A DNA stretch of 64,000 nt from Herbiconiux gentiana (GCF_024978135.1 NZ_JANTEZ010000003.1:496001-560000); one strand, 5' to 3'; positions 17,819 through 29,264 are shown, counted from the first letter of the stretch. Translations and numbers: made by a program. Notes: generated by a model not told the origin, from the sequence alone.

Positions 17819-19477
17819 TCAGTGGAAGAAGTGCCGCTCTCCCGTGAAGTACATGGTGACGCCGGCCTTCTCGGCGGCCTCGACGACCTCGGCGTCGCGC
17901 ACCGAGCCGCCCGGCTGCACGATGGCCTTCACGCCGCCGGCGATCAGGATCTCGGCGCCGTCGGCGAAGGGGAAGAACGCGTCGGAGGCCGCGACCGAGC
18001 CCTGGGCGCGATCGCCGGCGCGGGTGACCGCGAGCCGGCAGGAGTCGACCCGGTTGACCTGGCCCATGCCCACACCGACCGAGGCGCCTCCCGAGGCGAG
18101 CAGGATGGCGTTCGACTTGACCGAGCGGCACGCCTTCCACGCGAACTCGAGGTCGGCCATCGTCGCGGCGTCCGCGGGCGAACCGGCAGCGAGCGTCCAC
18201 GACGCCGTGTCGAGGCCGTCGAAGCCGTCGGGGGTCTGCGCCAGGAAGCCGCCGGAGATCTGGCGGAGCTCGAGCGCCTCACGACCGAAGCCCTCGGGGA
18301 GGGTGAGCAGCCGCAGGTTCTTCTTGGTCTTCAGCACCTCGAGCGCTTCGCCCTCGAAGGCCGGCGCGATGAGCACCTCGGTGAAGATGTCTTTCACCGA
18401 CTCGGCCATGGCGAGGGTGACCGTGCGATTCGCCGCGATGACGCCGCCGAAGGCGGAGAGGGGGTCGCAGGCGTGCGCCTTGGCGTGGGCGTTCGCGATG
18501 GGGTCGGGCGCACTCGCGTCGGCGATCGCGATGCCGCAGGGGTTCGCGTGCTTGATGATCGCGACGGCCGGCTCGGCGAAGTCGTAGGCCGCGCGCACGG
18601 CGGCGTCGGCATCGACGTAGTTGTTGAACGACATCTCCTTGCCGTGCAGCTGCGTCGCCTGGGCGATGCCGTGCCCGTCCTGCAGCGCGTAGACGGCGGC
18701 CTGCTGGTGGGAGTTCTCGCCGTAGCGGAGGGTGGAGGCCTTCGCCGCCGAGACCTGGAGGGTGTCGGGGAAGCCCGGCCGAGCATCCGTCGCCTGCTCG
18801 CTGTGCTCAGCCTGCTCAGCCTCGGCCAGGGCCTCGCTCGCCCCGCCGCCCAGCTGCTCGACGAACCAGGCCGCCACGGCCGTGTCGTAGGAGGCGGTGT
18901 GAGCGAAGGCGTCGGCCGCGAGCGCACGGCGGAGCGACAGGGTGGTGCCATCGGTGGCCGCGGCGGCGATGACGTCGTCGTAGCGATTCGGCGAGACGAC
19001 GATCGCGACGTTGGCGAAGTTCTTCGCCGAGGCGCGCACGAGAGCCGGGCCGCCGATGTCGATCTGCTCGATCACCGTGTCGGGCGCGGCGCCCGAGGCC
19101 ACGGTCTCACGGAAGGGGTAGAGGTTCACGACCACCAGGTCGAACGGCCGGATGCCCAGCTCGTCGAGCTGGTGCCGGTGCGACTCGAGGCGCAGATCGG
19201 CGAGGATGCCCGCGTGCACCCCGGGGTGCAGCGTCTTCACCCGACCGTCGAGCGACTCGGGGAAGCCCGTGATCTCACTCACCTCGGTGACCGCGACCCC
19301 CTCGGCCGCGATGGCCTTGGCCGTGGACCCGGTGGAGACGATCTCGACGCCCGACGCGGCGAGCGCGCCCACCAGGTCGGCGAGGCCGGTCTTGTCGCTG
19401 ACCGAGATCAGCGCCCGGCGCACCGGGACGGTGTCGCGGTGGCTGTAGAGGCTCGGGTCGTGCTGCGGTCCGCTCAT
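17819..19477 (-). CDS. purH: Bifunctional AICAR transformylase / IMP cyclohydrolase
   Basis: Last two steps of IMP synthesis: formyl transfer to AICAR, then ring closure. The 552 residues comprise an N-terminal MGS-like cyclohydrolase domain (about 15-150: [33 protein letters not shown]) and a transformylase domain with KHANPCG and [10 protein letters not shown], ending DAFFPFADG...GERHFFH. An Ala/Glu-rich insertion ([18 protein letters not shown]) lies near residue 215. ATG at 19477 overlaps the purN stop (ATGA), placing purN and purH in one transcript with DUF6350. Confidence 0.96.
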   Translation of the reverse strand: MSGPQHDPSLYSHRDTVPVRRALISVSDKTGLADLVGALAASGVEIVSTGSTAKAIAAEGVAVTEVSEITGFPESLDGRVKTLHPGVHAGILADLRLESHRHQLDELGIRPFDLVVVNLYPFRETVASGAAPDTVIEQIDIGGPALVRASAKNFANVAIVVSPNRYDDVIAAAATDGTTLSLRRALAADAFAHTASYDTAVAAWFVEQLGGGASEALAEAEQAEHSEQATDARPGFPDTLQVSAAKASTLRYGENSHQQAAVYALQDGHGIAQATQLHGKEMSFNNYVDADAAVRAAYDFAEPAVAIIKHANPCGIAIADASAPDPIANAHAKAHACDPLSAFGGVIAANRTVTLAMAESVKDIFTEVLIAPAFEGEALEVLKTKKNLRLLTLPEGFGREALELRQISGGFLAQTPDGFDGLDTASWTLAAGSPADAATMADLEFAWKACRSVKSNAILLASGGASVGVGMGQVNRVDSCRLAVTRAGDRAQGSVAASDAFFPFADGAEILIAGGVKAIVQPGGSVRDAEVVEAAEKAGVTMYFTGERHFFH

Positions 19478-20073
19478 CGTGCTGCTGTCTCCTCGAGATC
19501 GACGTGTCCGGTGGCGATGTCGCGCACGGCCTGCACCAGCAGCTCGCGTTCGACGGTCTTGATGCGTTCGTGCAGGGTGTGCTCGGTGTCGCCCGGCCGC
19601 ACGGCGACCTCGCGCTGCACGATCACGGGCCCGGTGTCGACGCCCTCGTCGATCACGTGCACGGTGACCCCCGTGACCTCGGCGCCGGCGGCGAGCGCGT
19701 CGCGCACGGCGTGGGCTCCCGGGAAGGCCGGCAGCAGCGCGGGGTGGGTGTTGATCAGTCGGGGCGTCAGGGCCGCGACCACCCCGGGCGGCAGGATGCG
19801 CATGAAGCCGGCGCACACCACCAGGTCGGGCTGCCAGCGCTCGATCTGCTCGAGCAGCTCGGCGCCCCAGGCGGCGCGGTTCTCGAAAGCGGAGGGAAGC
19901 ACGGTGAAGCTCGGCACGCCGAACTCCTCGGCATGAGCGAGCCCGGGGGCCTCGGTGTCGGCGCCGACCGCGATGACGTGGGCCGGGTAGTCGGCCGAGC
20001 GGCAGGCCTCGAGCAGGGCCCTGAGGTTGGAGCCCCCTCCGGAGATCAGAACCAGGAGCGAGAGCACCGTCAC
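19474..20073 (-). CDS. purN: Phosphoribosylglycinamide formyltransferase (GART)
   Basis: Third step of purine synthesis, using 10-formyl-THF. 199 residues with [16 protein letters not shown] at the phosphate-binding loop, the catalytic [13 protein letters not shown] (His) and [11 protein letters not shown] (Asp). GTG at 20073 is chosen because it overlaps the DUF6350 stop (GTGA); a second in-frame GTG at 20067 is possible. Co-transcribed with purH downstream, which uses the same folate cofactor. Confidence 0.95.
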   Translation of the reverse strand: MTVLSLLVLISGGGSNLRALLEACRSADYPAHVIAVGADTEAPGLAHAEEFGVPSFTVLPSAFENRAAWGAELLEQIERWQPDLVVCAGFMRILPPGVVAALTPRLINTHPALLPAFPGAHAVRDALAAGAEVTGVTVHVIDEGVDTGPVIVQREVAVRPGDTEHTLHERIKTVERELLVQAVRDIATGHVDLEETAAR

Positions 20074-21359
20074 AGTGTATCGGCAGGCGGCCTGGCGCCG
20101 TTCGTCGTCCTGTCGGAAGATCCGGGACGCCAGCTCGCCCCGCCGAGCAGGCCCAGCAGCAGCGCCAGCGTGAACTCGACGAACGCCCAGAGCAGCACGG
20201 CGCCCGGGTCGGCGCCCACGTCGGCGAGCCGTCCGGGGCCGGCCGCTCCCCCCGCCCACACCGTCAGCAGGGCCAGGATGCCCGCCCCCACCAGTCCCCC
20301 GCCGGCCGCCGTCGCCCCCAGCCGCACCAGACGGCCGCGCGGGCTCGAGCCGCGCACCCGGTCGAGGTAGACCGGTCTCAGCAGGGCCGCGGTGGCGAAG
20401 GCGATGCCGATCGGCACGAGTAGGCCCACGAAGGCGAAGACGGGCGCGCTCTCGGGCAGGGCGCCGAACACCGGCAGCGAGGGCACGAGCCCGAGCTGCG
20501 TGCCGAGCGGCGACACCGAGGTGCCGGTGCCGAGCGCGAAGCCCGGCCCCACGAACCACGCCGCGGTCCACAGCACGATGTTCGGCAGCAGCGCCAGCTG
20601 ACCGAGTGTCAGCGTGACTCCGCCCAGGATGCCCGCCTGCAGACTCTCGTACAGCCCCACGATCGAGCTGAAGTTCAGCACCAGCACGACGGCCATCGCC
20701 AGCGCGGCGAAGCCCACGACGCCCGCGGCCGCGATGGTGCCGGCGCGCAGCGCGAGCGCGACGAGGGCGCGATCCCCCGCGTCGACGCGGTCGACCAGGC
20801 GCGCGATCGCCTGGCGGGGCCTCGAGCCCTGTGCGAGCTCGAGCGAGGCGGCACGACGGGGCGCCGAGGCGTACCCGAGCGCGAGGCCGATGGCCCACAC
20901 ACCGGCGGGGAAGAGGATGCTCTGCGCCACGGAGGGCAGTGCGGCCACGTCGCGCGCGCTCAGCGAGACCAGCAGCGCGAGCAGGGCCACGACGAGCACA
21001 CCCACGGCGGCCCCGGTGAGCGGGTAGGGGGTCTGGCCGAGCCGCCGACCCGAGCGCAGCCCGAGCAGCACGGTCACCAGGGCGAGACCGAGCGGTGCGA
21101 TACCGACCTCGAACGGCAGCTCGGCCCCCGCGACCCCGAGCCGCAGCGCGAGCGCCGGGTCGATCGTGAGCAGCAGGTCGACGCCGTGACCGAGCAGCCA
21201 CAGATCGCCGGAGGCCCGCCAGAACGCGAGCCAGTCGACGGCGAGCCCGAACTGGGCGGCCCAGAGGATCGTCAGCGGGATGAGCGGGATGCCCACCCCG
21301 ATGGCTACGGCGATGACCGCGTCGAGAGCGGCGAGGAGGGCGGTGGCTGGGCGATTCAT
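20070..21359 (-). CDS. DUF6350 polytopic membrane protein
   Basis: 429 residues, about 10 hydrophobic membrane segments, no catalytic motif visible. It belongs to the DUF6350 family, which in Actinobacteria is typically found between sucCD and purN-purH, as here. Function unknown. Stop overlaps the purN GTG. Codon use and base composition match its neighbours. Confidence 0.82.
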   Translation of the reverse strand: MNRPATALLAALDAVIAVAIGVGIPLIPLTILWAAQFGLAVDWLAFWRASGDLWLLGHGVDLLLTIDPALALRLGVAGAELPFEVGIAPLGLALVTVLLGLRSGRRLGQTPYPLTGAAVGVLVVALLALLVSLSARDVAALPSVAQSILFPAGVWAIGLALGYASAPRRAASLELAQGSRPRQAIARLVDRVDAGDRALVALALRAGTIAAAGVVGFAALAMAVVLVLNFSSIVGLYESLQAGILGGVTLTLGQLALLPNIVLWTAAWFVGPGFALGTGTSVSPLGTQLGLVPSLPVFGALPESAPVFAFVGLLVPIGIAFATAALLRPVYLDRVRGSSPRGRLVRLGATAAGGGLVGAGILALLTVWAGGAAGPGRLADVGADPGAVLLWAFVEFTLALLLGLLGGASWRPGSSDRTTNGARPPADTL

Positions 21360-21405
21360 GCGGAGCCGAGCCTACCCGCAGGCTCGCCGGAAGGACTGAC
21401 GACGC

Positions 21406-21936
21406 TCAGTGGAAGACGGCTTTGAGCACGATCACGGCCACCCCGAGCAGCGCGGTCGCGAGGCCTCCCGCGAGGCAGGAGTACCAGCGGGCGCCGCGCT
21501 CGACGAAGGCGAGCACGCCGAGCAGGAAGAGCACGATCACCCCGACCCAGAGCGCGGCGAGGTACGCCGTGCCCTCGTCGAGCACCCCCGCCGCCCCGAG
21601 ACCGAGCACGGCCATGGGCACGACCGCGGCGAGCAGCAGCCCGGTGGAGTGCTCGAGCGCCCGGCCGAGCGCGGCACTGATGCCGAGCTGGGTGGGGCCC
21701 CGTCGGCCGTGGTGCGCCATGGTGAAGGCGAAGACGTGGGCGAGCCAGAACACGAGCACCGTGCTGCCGACGCCGACCAGCAACTGGAAGTCGTTCTCGT
21801 CGTCGTCGACCACCACGATCAGGGCGCTCACGATGATGGTGCCGTAGATCGACTCGGGGGTGACCAGTTCGTGGCGCAGGCGTCGCCGCAGAGAGAGGGC
21901 GGCCGGAGCATCCGTCGTCGCGTCGTGGTCGGTCAC
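21406..21936 (-). CDS. Hypothetical membrane protein
   Basis: 176 residues with about five membrane segments after a basic N-terminal helix (LSLRRRLRHELVTPESIYG). A charged DDDEND cluster lies between segments 1 and 2, and HVFAFTMAHHGRRG follows segment 2. I do not recognise the family. GTG at 21936 is preferred to the upstream ATG at 21951 because AGGAGG lies six bases ahead of the GTG. It lies alone between the sucCD terminator and DUF6350 (46-base gap), so it may lead the DUF6350-purNH transcript. Confidence 0.7.
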   Translation of the reverse strand: MTDHDATTDAPAALSLRRRLRHELVTPESIYGTIIVSALIVVVDDDENDFQLLVGVGSTVLVFWLAHVFAFTMAHHGRRGPTQLGISAALGRALEHSTGLLLAAVVPMAVLGLGAAGVLDEGTAYLAALWVGVIVLFLLGVLAFVERGARWYSCLAGGLATALLGVAVIVLKAVFH

Positions 21937-22005
21937 GGCCGGCCTCCTCATCGCCTCGTGTCGTTCGTGTGAATCGCTCTGCACAGTGTGACAGGTCGGC
22001 GGATG

Positions 22006-22044
22006 CGACGACGGCCCGCCCCTCACCGGGACGGGCCGTCGTCG
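22006..22044 (-). terminator. Terminator after sucCD
   Basis: Thirteen-base-pair perfect stem: arm 22006-22018 (CGACGACGGCCCG) pairs with 22032-22044 around a 13-base loop. It begins 35 bases after the sucD stop on the minus strand. Confidence 0.75.
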
Positions 22045-22078
22045 TGCACGCGGTGTGACTGTCGTGCACTCGCTGTGA

Positions 22079-22080
<2 letters not shown>
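22041..22080. repeat. Tandem 20-bp repeat at the sucD stop codon
   Basis: Two adjacent copies, 22041-22060 and 22061-22080, 18 of 20 identical (GTCGTGCACgCGgTGTGACT). The second copy runs into the sucD stop; the first overlaps the terminator arm. Confidence 0.8.
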
Positions 22081-22993
<913 letters not shown>

Positions 22994-23009
22994 CTACTTC
23001 GCTCGCCGC

Positions 23010-24182
23010 TTACTTGCTCGCCGCTGCAGCGAGCTCGGCGGCCTTGTCGGCGCCGTCGTCCATCGTCAGGGCCAGGGTGACCAGCGGGTGCGCCGCCTTC
23101 TCGAGGATCGCGCGACCCTCCTCCACCTTGTTGCCGTCGAGGCGCACCACGAGCGGCTTGGTGGCGGTGTCGCCGAGCACCTCGAGGGCGCCCACGATGC
23201 CGTTGGCCACCGCGTCGCACGCGGTGATGCCGCCGAAGACGTTCACGAACACGCTCTTGACCTGCTCGTCGCCGAGGATGACGTCGAGACCGTTGGCCAT
23301 GACCTGCGCCGAGGCTCCGCCGCCGATGTCGAGGAAGTTCGCCGGCTTGACGCCGTCGTGCTTCTCGCCCGCGTAGGACACGACGTCGAGCGTCGACATG
23401 ACGAGACCCGCACCGTTGCCGATGACACCGACCTGGCCGTCGAGCTTGACGTAGTTGAGGCCGAGCTTCTTGGCCTTGGCCTCGAGCGGGTCGGCCGCCT
23501 CGGCGTCTTCGAGGGCCTCGTGGCCCGGGTGACGGAAGTCGGCGTTCTCGTCGAGCGAGACCTTGCCGTCGAGGGCGACGATCTCGCCCTCCTCGGTGAG
23601 CACCAGCGGGTTCACCTCGACCAGTGTGGCGTCTTCGCCTTTATAAACCTCCCACAGCTTCACGAAGACGGGGGCGACCTTGTCGACGAGCTCGGCCGGG
23701 AAGTTCGCCTGCGTGGCGATCGACTTCGCGGTCTCGAGGTCGATGCCGGCGATGGGGTCGACCTCGATGCGGGCGAGGGCCTCGGGGCGCTCGACGGCGA
23801 GCTGCTCGATCTCCATGCCGCCCTCGTAGCTCGTCAGCGAGAGGTAGGAGCGGTTGGCGCGGTCGAGCAGCACCGAGAAGTAGAACTCCTCGGCGATGCG
23901 AGCGCCGCCGGCGACCATGACCCGCTTGACCTCGTGGCCCTTGATGTCGAGGCCGAGGATCGCCTTCGCCGCCTCTTCGGCGTCGTCGGGCGTCTTCGCC
24001 ACCTTGACACCGCCAGCCTTGCCGCGGCCGCCGACCTTGACCTGGGCCTTGACGACGGTGACGCCGCCGAGCTTCTCGGCCGCCGCGCGCACCTCCTCAG
24101 GGGTGTCGGCGACGATTCCGGGGAGCACGGGCACGCCGTAGCTCTCGAAGAGGTCTCTGGCCTGGTATTCGAATAGATCCAC
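23010..24182 (-). CDS. sucC: Succinyl-CoA synthetase, beta subunit
   Basis: Nucleotide-binding partner of SucD. 390 residues with an ATP-grasp N-terminal domain ([36 protein letters not shown]) and the C-terminal ligase domain ([23 protein letters not shown]). Start is GTG at 24182 with GGAAGA upstream. A nine-base-pair hairpin lies in its 5' leader at 24244-24272. Confidence 0.97.
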   Translation of the reverse strand: MDLFEYQARDLFESYGVPVLPGIVADTPEEVRAAAEKLGGVTVVKAQVKVGGRGKAGGVKVAKTPDDAEEAAKAILGLDIKGHEVKRVMVAGGARIAEEFYFSVLLDRANRSYLSLTSYEGGMEIEQLAVERPEALARIEVDPIAGIDLETAKSIATQANFPAELVDKVAPVFVKLWEVYKGEDATLVEVNPLVLTEEGEIVALDGKVSLDENADFRHPGHEALEDAEAADPLEAKAKKLGLNYVKLDGQVGVIGNGAGLVMSTLDVVSYAGEKHDGVKPANFLDIGGGASAQVMANGLDVILGDEQVKSVFVNVFGGITACDAVANGIVGALEVLGDTATKPLVVRLDGNKVEEGRAILEKAAHPLVTLALTMDDGADKAAELAAAASK

Positions 24183-24243
24183 GCTGGTCTTCCAATCCGT
24201 TCAACTCGTCGCCCTGGCAGTGACGCAGGACATGACTCACGGC

Positions 24244-24272
24244 GCGACGGAGGTCAGGTTCCGCTCCGTCGC
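24244..24272 (-). promoter_or_regulatory. Hairpin in the sucC upstream region
   Basis: Perfect stem GCGACGGAG (24244-24252) with CTCCGTCGC (24264-24272), 11-base loop, 62 bases upstream of the sucC start. It is in the 231-base gap 24183-24413 between divergent sucC and the LPXTG gene. No other strong element is seen there; promoters of both genes must lie within it. Confidence 0.4.
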
Positions 24273-24413
24273 TCCGGACACCACCTAGAACATTACCCCC
24301 GCCCGCCGACGCTCTCCTTCGACTCCTCCTGCACCGCCCCCGGTCTCCCGTCGTCCTCCACAGATCGCGCCTCCCGCGTCGGCTTCCGGATGCCCGCCCG
24401 GCACGCTGTCCGC

Positions 24414-26678
24414 ATGAACCCACGCCTCCGCCTCCTCTCCGTCCTCCTCGCCACCGCCGCCCTGGCTCTCGGCAGCCTCCTCGCCGCGGGGCCCGCCCTC
24501 GCGGTCAGGGCCCTCGCCCACGGGCAGGGGGTGATGTGGGAGGGCGATCATGCGTCGTGGATCGGCTCCTACTTGCTCGACGACGGCAACACCGGCTACT
24601 GCCTCGACGTCGAGAAGCCCCAGCCGGCCGGCACCGACGTCACCTACGTCGACGGCTCGACGACCGGTTCGTACTCGACGGCCGACTCGGCGCGGCTCGC
24701 CTACATCTCACGCAACTTCGGTTCGCCCGCCGACCCGCTCTCGGCGGCCTCGGCGCAGCTGGCCACGTGGACGGTGGCGGGCCTCGGCGGCCACGATCAG
24801 GCGTGGTTCGCCCGGCGGGCCAACGATTCGGCGGGTGACGTGGTCATCGCGGCGAACCACATCCTGTCCCGGGCCGATGGGCCGGGCGGCGCCTCGACCG
24901 GTGTCTCGGCCACCGTCTCTCTCGAGCTCGAGGGGCCGGGCGGCTCGGTACGGTCGGAACTCCTGGTGGACTACCTCGCCGGGCGCGCGTCGGTTCCTGC
25001 CGGGTCCTTCTCCGGGCAATTAGTGCTCACCGGAGCCACCTTCGCCGACGGCAGCACGAGCCGCTCCGTCCCGAACGGCACCTCGGTGCCGATCCTCCCG
25101 GCGCAGCGCGGCACGACCGAGACGGTGTCGGTCACCGTGGAGTACCGGGCGCTGCCCTTCGGTCCGGGCTTCCGGCTCGGGCGCAACACCGGCCCGAACC
25201 AGAGCCTGCTGGTCGATCATCCGTACCCCCGCGACGCCCGAGCGAGCACCCGGGCGACCGCCCCCAGCGAGCTGCCCTTCGCGCCCCGGGTGCAGACGCA
25301 GACGAGCGCGGCGATCGTGCAGCCCGGCGACGCGCTGAGCGACGCCCTGCACCTCGACGCTCATCCCTCCTCGCCGGCCGGCACGACATGGGGTGTGTAC
25401 ACCGCGGCCGACGGGTCCCTCGCGCCCATCCCGGTGGTCGTCACGAGCGTGCTGCACGGCCCGTTCCCGGCGGCCCCCGTCGAGAGCGAGACCGCACCCG
25501 CCGGATCCCCCGTCGTCTGCACGGTCGAGACCCTCGCGGCAGCCGGACCGCGCCGCTACGACTCCCCGCCCTGCACCGTCCCGTCCCCCGGCTTCTACGT
25601 CTGGACCGACTCCATCGACCCCACCCGCACCCCACCCGCCCAGGGCGGCACCCGCCTCCGCCCCTGGACGTCGCGCTTCGGCGTCGCCGCGGAGACCACC
25701 CTCGCGCCGGCCGCGCCCACCCTCTCCACCACGGCCACCCGCGTCACGGCGCCTCCGCCCACCCCCTCACCCACCCCTCGGCCGTCGGCCCCCGGCCCAC
25801 ATGACCTCGACTCCCTCGCTGCGGACCGAGGCCCGCACGACCTCGACGCCCCCGTCGCGGCTGACGCGAGGACAGCATCAGGCGTGCTCTCCATCACGGC
25901 GCCCACCTGCATCGCCGACAGCCTCCACCTCGAGGGCCTCCCGCCGGGCATCGAACCCGTCGAGGTCCGCTCGACCCTCCTGGGCCCGCTCCCGGCCCTG
26001 CCCGAACTCGAGTCGACCCCCGACGACTGGCGCGACTTCCCGGTGGCCGGCCGCACCACGACCACCCTCGCCACCGACGGCGACCACGTCACCGCGTGCC
26101 TCCCGATCTCCACCCCGGGCCACTACTACTTCGTCACCGAGTCCGACGGCTCCACCCCGACGTCGCTCCCCGGGGCCGGAACGGTCGCTGCGCTCGTCGC
26201 GCCTCCGACGGACGACCGCGCCGCAGCCACCGGCGCAGACACCGCCACCGCCACCGCGACCGACGCAGACAGCGCCACCGCCACCGAAATCCACAGCGAC
26301 ACCGACGGCAACAATGACGGCGCCAGCGATGCCAGCACCGGCACCGGCGCCAGCACCGGCGGCAACGAGATCGCGGTGGGTGAGCCCGTCGATGCCGCCC
26401 TGATCCCCGCCTTCGCAGATCACCGCGTCCACGCCTCGGAGGCGATCTCGCTCGAGGCACCTCCGACGGCTCCCCCGGCCACCACGCCACCGCCCGCGTC
26501 CACCGCACCGCCCACACCGCCGGCCCCGCCCGCACCCCCGGCGGCCGGCCACCTGCCCCTCACCGGCGCCTCCGCCGGACCCACTGCCATGGCGACCGCC
26601 GTCGGCATCGGCGCGCTCGTCCTCGGCCTCGCCATCGCCGGCCTCGCGGGCACCAGGATCGGCACCCGGCGCCGCTGA
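24414..26678 (+). CDS. LPXTG cell-wall-anchored surface protein with thioester domain
   Basis: Secreted 754-residue protein linked to peptidoglycan by sortase. Parts in order: signal peptide (1-30, AGPALA end); thioester-type domain (about 35-240) with Cys63 in GYCLD and Gln115 in AQLATW, the pair that forms an internal Cys-Gln thioester in Gram-positive adhesins; two related beta modules (about 295-405, GPFPAAP...PGFYVWTDSI; about 465-580, GPLPALP...PGHYYFVTES); a linker with GPHDLD twice; a Thr/Ala/Asp low-complexity stretch (about 600-650); a Pro/Ala/Thr stalk; sorting signal LPLTG at 714-718; a membrane helix; and tail GTRRR. Probably covalently attaches the cell to a host or environmental amine. 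No sortase or pilin gene is nearby. Confidence 0.85.
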   Translation: MNPRLRLLSVLLATAALALGSLLAAGPALAVRALAHGQGVMWEGDHASWIGSYLLDDGNTGYCLDVEKPQPAGTDVTYVDGSTTGSYSTADSARLAYISRNFGSPADPLSAASAQLATWTVAGLGGHDQAWFARRANDSAGDVVIAANHILSRADGPGGASTGVSATVSLELEGPGGSVRSELLVDYLAGRASVPAGSFSGQLVLTGATFADGSTSRSVPNGTSVPILPAQRGTTETVSVTVEYRALPFGPGFRLGRNTGPNQSLLVDHPYPRDARASTRATAPSELPFAPRVQTQTSAAIVQPGDALSDALHLDAHPSSPAGTTWGVYTAADGSLAPIPVVVTSVLHGPFPAAPVESETAPAGSPVVCTVETLAAAGPRRYDSPPCTVPSPGFYVWTDSIDPTRTPPAQGGTRLRPWTSRFGVAAETTLAPAAPTLSTTATRVTAPPPTPSPTPRPSAPGPHDLDSLAADRGPHDLDAPVAADARTASGVLSITAPTCIADSLHLEGLPPGIEPVEVRSTLLGPLPALPELESTPDDWRDFPVAGRTTTTLATDGDHVTACLPISTPGHYYFVTESDGSTPTSLPGAGTVAALVAPPTDDRAAATGADTATATATDADSATATEIHSDTDGNNDGASDASTGTGASTGGNEIAVGEPVDAALIPAFADHRVHASEAISLEAPPTAPPATTPPPASTAPPTPPAPPAPPAAGHLPLTGASAGPTAMATAVGIGALVLGLAIAGLAGTRIGTRRR

Positions 26679-26689
26679 CCACCCTTCAC

Positions 26690-26726
26690 GAGCCCCGCCG
26701 CTCCACCCCGATGAGCTGCGGGGCTC
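26690..26726. terminator. Terminator between LPXTG gene and pcrA
   Basis: Perfect nine-base stem GAGCCCCGC (26690-26698) with GCGGGGCTC (26718-26726), directly followed by a 14-bp palindrome CCGGCGCGCGCCGG at 26726-26739. Lies between converging genes. Confidence 0.65.
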
Positions 26727-26769
26727 CGGCGCGCGCCGGCGAGACCACCGGGCCCGGCGCGAGCCGGCC

Positions 26770-29232
26770 CTAGAGCTTCTCGATGGGGGCGATCTTGATC
26801 AGGAGTTTCTTCGCCCCGACCGCCTCGAAGTTCACGTGGGCCACACGCTTGGCGCCCTCGCCCGTGACCTGATTGACCCGGCCCTCGCCGAAGTCGGCGT
26901 GCTTGATGCGGTCACCGGGCACCAGGGTGAGGTCGCCGTTGTCGCGCACCTGGCCCGTCACGCGGTTCGCCCACTCCGTCTTCGGTCGCGGCGGCCCCGG
27001 CGGCAGCCCGTAGCCGCCGGCAGCACCGAAGCGCGGCGAACCCGAGCCCCCCGACGAAACCGAGGCCGAACCTGAACCAGACCCAGCCCCGAACCGCGAC
27101 CCGTATCCCCCGCCACGCCCCCCGCCCAGCGCCCGCGAATCACTCCCACCCCGCGACGCCATCCCCGGCGACTGGATCCACTCCACCAACTCCGCCGGGA
27201 TCTCCTGCAGGTACCGGCTCGGCATCGCCACCGCCGTCTCGCCGAACTGCGCCCGCGTCATGGCGAGCGAGATGAACAGCCGCTTCCGCGCGCGCGTGAT
27301 GCCCACGTAGAACAGCCGCCGCTCCTCGGCAGGGCCGCCCGGCTCGCCGGCCGACATGCGGTGCGGCAGCAGATCCTCCTCCACGCCCGTGAGGAAGACC
27401 GCGTCGTACTCCAGCCCCTTCGCGGTGTGCAGCGTCATCAGCGACACCGTTCCGCTCGAGTCGTCGAGGTCGTCGACCGCCGCCACGAGCGACACCTCGG
27501 TGAGGAAGTCGAGCAGCGTGCCGTCGGGGTTGTTGCGGTTGAACTCCTTCGTCACCGCGAGGAGCTCCTCGACGTTCTCGGCCCGCGCTTCGTCTTGCGG
27601 GTCACGGCTGGCGCGCAGCGTCGCGACGTAGGCGCTCTTCTCCATCAGCAGCTGCAGCACCTCGCTGACGGGAGCCTCGCCACCGACCCGCGCCGGGTCG
27701 ACGAGCTCGCTCGCGTCGTCGAGCAGCCCCGCGAGCTGCAGGATCGCCCCGGTGACTTTGGGCCCGAGACTCAGCTCCTTCGCCCGGCGCATCGCCTCGC
27801 GGTAGCTGATCTCGTTGCGCTCGGCGAAGGCCGCGAGCGCGGTCTCGGTCGCCGGCCCGATGCCGCGCTTCGGCGTATTCAGGATGCGCCGCAGCGCCAG
27901 CCCGTCGAACGGGTTCGCGACGGCCGAGAGGTAGGCCATCGCATCCTTGATCTCGGCCCGCTCGTAGAACTTCGTGCCGCCGAGCACCCGGTAGGGCAGC
28001 GCCGACCGGATGAAGATCTCCTCCAGCGCTCGCGTCTGCGAGTTGGTGCGGTAGAAGACGGCGATCTGGTTGTACGCCATGCCGCCTTCGTGCAGCTTGG
28101 CGATCTCGTCGGCCACGAACTGCGCCTCGTCGTGCCCCGAGTACCCGGTGAAGCCGACGATCTTCTCGCCGTCGCCGACGGCCGTCCAGAGCTTCTTGTC
28201 TTTGCGGTCGAAGTTGTTGGAGATGACGGCGTTGGCCGCCGAGAGGATGTTCTGCGTCGACCGGTAGTTCTGCTCGAGCAGCACGACGCGGGCTCCGGGG
28301 AAGTCGCGCTCGAACTCGACGATGTTGCGGATGTCGGCCCCGCGGAAGGCGTAGATCGACTGGTCGGAGTCACCGACGACGGTCAGCGACGCCCCGCCGC
28401 CGCCGAACGACGCGAGGCCCGAGAGCTCGTTCGACTCGGGCGCCTTGGTGAGTTCGCGGATGAGCGAGTACTGCGCGTGGTTCGTGTCCTGGTACTCGTC
28501 GACGAGGATGTGCCGGAACCGCCGCTGGTACTTCTCGGCCACCTGCGGGAACGCCCGGAACAGGAAGACCGTCTGGCTGATCAGGTCGTCGAAGTCGAAG
28601 GCGTTCGCCTCACGCAGCGCCCGGCTGTAGGCCCGGAAGCACTCGACGAACATCGCCTCCTGCGGGTCGTTGAAGTTCGCTTGCCGGGCGTAGCTGTCGG
28701 CGTCGGCCAGCTCGTTCTTGAGTTTGGAGATCTTCGCGGTGACCTGCGAGACCGTGAAGCCGAAGGTGTCGGCCTGCAGGTCTTTGATGATGCGCTTGAC
28801 GAGCGCCCGCGAGTCGGCTGAGTCGTAGATGGTGAAGCTCTTGGTGAAGCCGAAGTTCTCGGCCTCCCGGCGCAGGATGCGCACGCAGGCCGAGTGGAAC
28901 GTCGAGATCCACATGCCCTCGGCGACCTGCCCCAGCAGGTGCCCGACACGCTCGCGCATCTCGGCCGCCGCCTTGTTGGTGAAGGTGATCGCGAGGATCT
29001 GGCTCGGCCACGCCTCCGCGCTCTTGATCAGCCCGGCGATGCGGTGCGTGAGCACCCGCGTCTTGCCACTGCCCGCTCCCGCGACGATGAGCAGTGCCTG
29101 CCCGCGGTAGACCACGGCCTCCCGCTGCTCGGGGTTCAGCCCGGCGAGCAGCTCGTCGTCTTCGCCCGTCGACGAGGACGAAGAGGGGTCGACGACGACC
29201 GGCTGGAGACGGGGAGTAGTGGTGTCGCTCAT
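26770..29232 (-). CDS. pcrA: ATP-dependent DNA helicase PcrA/UvrD
   Basis: 3'-5' superfamily 1 helicase for excision repair, replication restart and RecA removal. 820 residues with all helicase motifs: Walker A GAGSGKTR (about 53-60), TFTNKAA, DEYQDT (motif II), GDSDQSIY, QNYRST, TLHTAKGLEYD and VGITRARKRL. After residue 690 comes a Gly/Ser-rich linker (GGGRGGGYGSRFGAGSGSGS), then the C-terminal Tudor-like segment (GDRIKHADFGEGRV) that in PcrA/UvrD binds RNA polymerase. Flanked by a convergent terminator and a GDPD gene. Confidence 0.96.
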   Translation of the reverse strand: MSDTTTPRLQPVVVDPSSSSSTGEDDELLAGLNPEQREAVVYRGQALLIVAGAGSGKTRVLTHRIAGLIKSAEAWPSQILAITFTNKAAAEMRERVGHLLGQVAEGMWISTFHSACVRILRREAENFGFTKSFTIYDSADSRALVKRIIKDLQADTFGFTVSQVTAKISKLKNELADADSYARQANFNDPQEAMFVECFRAYSRALREANAFDFDDLISQTVFLFRAFPQVAEKYQRRFRHILVDEYQDTNHAQYSLIRELTKAPESNELSGLASFGGGGASLTVVGDSDQSIYAFRGADIRNIVEFERDFPGARVVLLEQNYRSTQNILSAANAVISNNFDRKDKKLWTAVGDGEKIVGFTGYSGHDEAQFVADEIAKLHEGGMAYNQIAVFYRTNSQTRALEEIFIRSALPYRVLGGTKFYERAEIKDAMAYLSAVANPFDGLALRRILNTPKRGIGPATETALAAFAERNEISYREAMRRAKELSLGPKVTGAILQLAGLLDDASELVDPARVGGEAPVSEVLQLLMEKSAYVATLRASRDPQDEARAENVEELLAVTKEFNRNNPDGTLLDFLTEVSLVAAVDDLDDSSGTVSLMTLHTAKGLEYDAVFLTGVEEDLLPHRMSAGEPGGPAEERRLFYVGITRARKRLFISLAMTRAQFGETAVAMPSRYLQEIPAELVEWIQSPGMASRGGSDSRALGGGRGGGYGSRFGAGSGSGSASVSSGGSGSPRFGAAGGYGLPPGPPRPKTEWANRVTGQVRDNGDLTLVPGDRIKHADFGEGRVNQVTGEGAKRVAHVNFEAVGAKKLLIKIAPIEKL

Positions 29233-29264
29233 GCTCCGACAAGTCTAGGTCGCACCACCGACGC

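Noticed and set aside
24183-24413. Possible riboswitch upstream of sucC or the LPXTG gene
   Set aside because: Only one nine-pair hairpin is visible and no conserved riboswitch core could be recognised by eye.
26726-26739. CCGGCGCGCGCCGG palindrome as a regulator site
   Set aside because: In a very GC-rich gap between converging genes such a palindrome is expected by composition; it follows a normal terminator and needs no other explanation.
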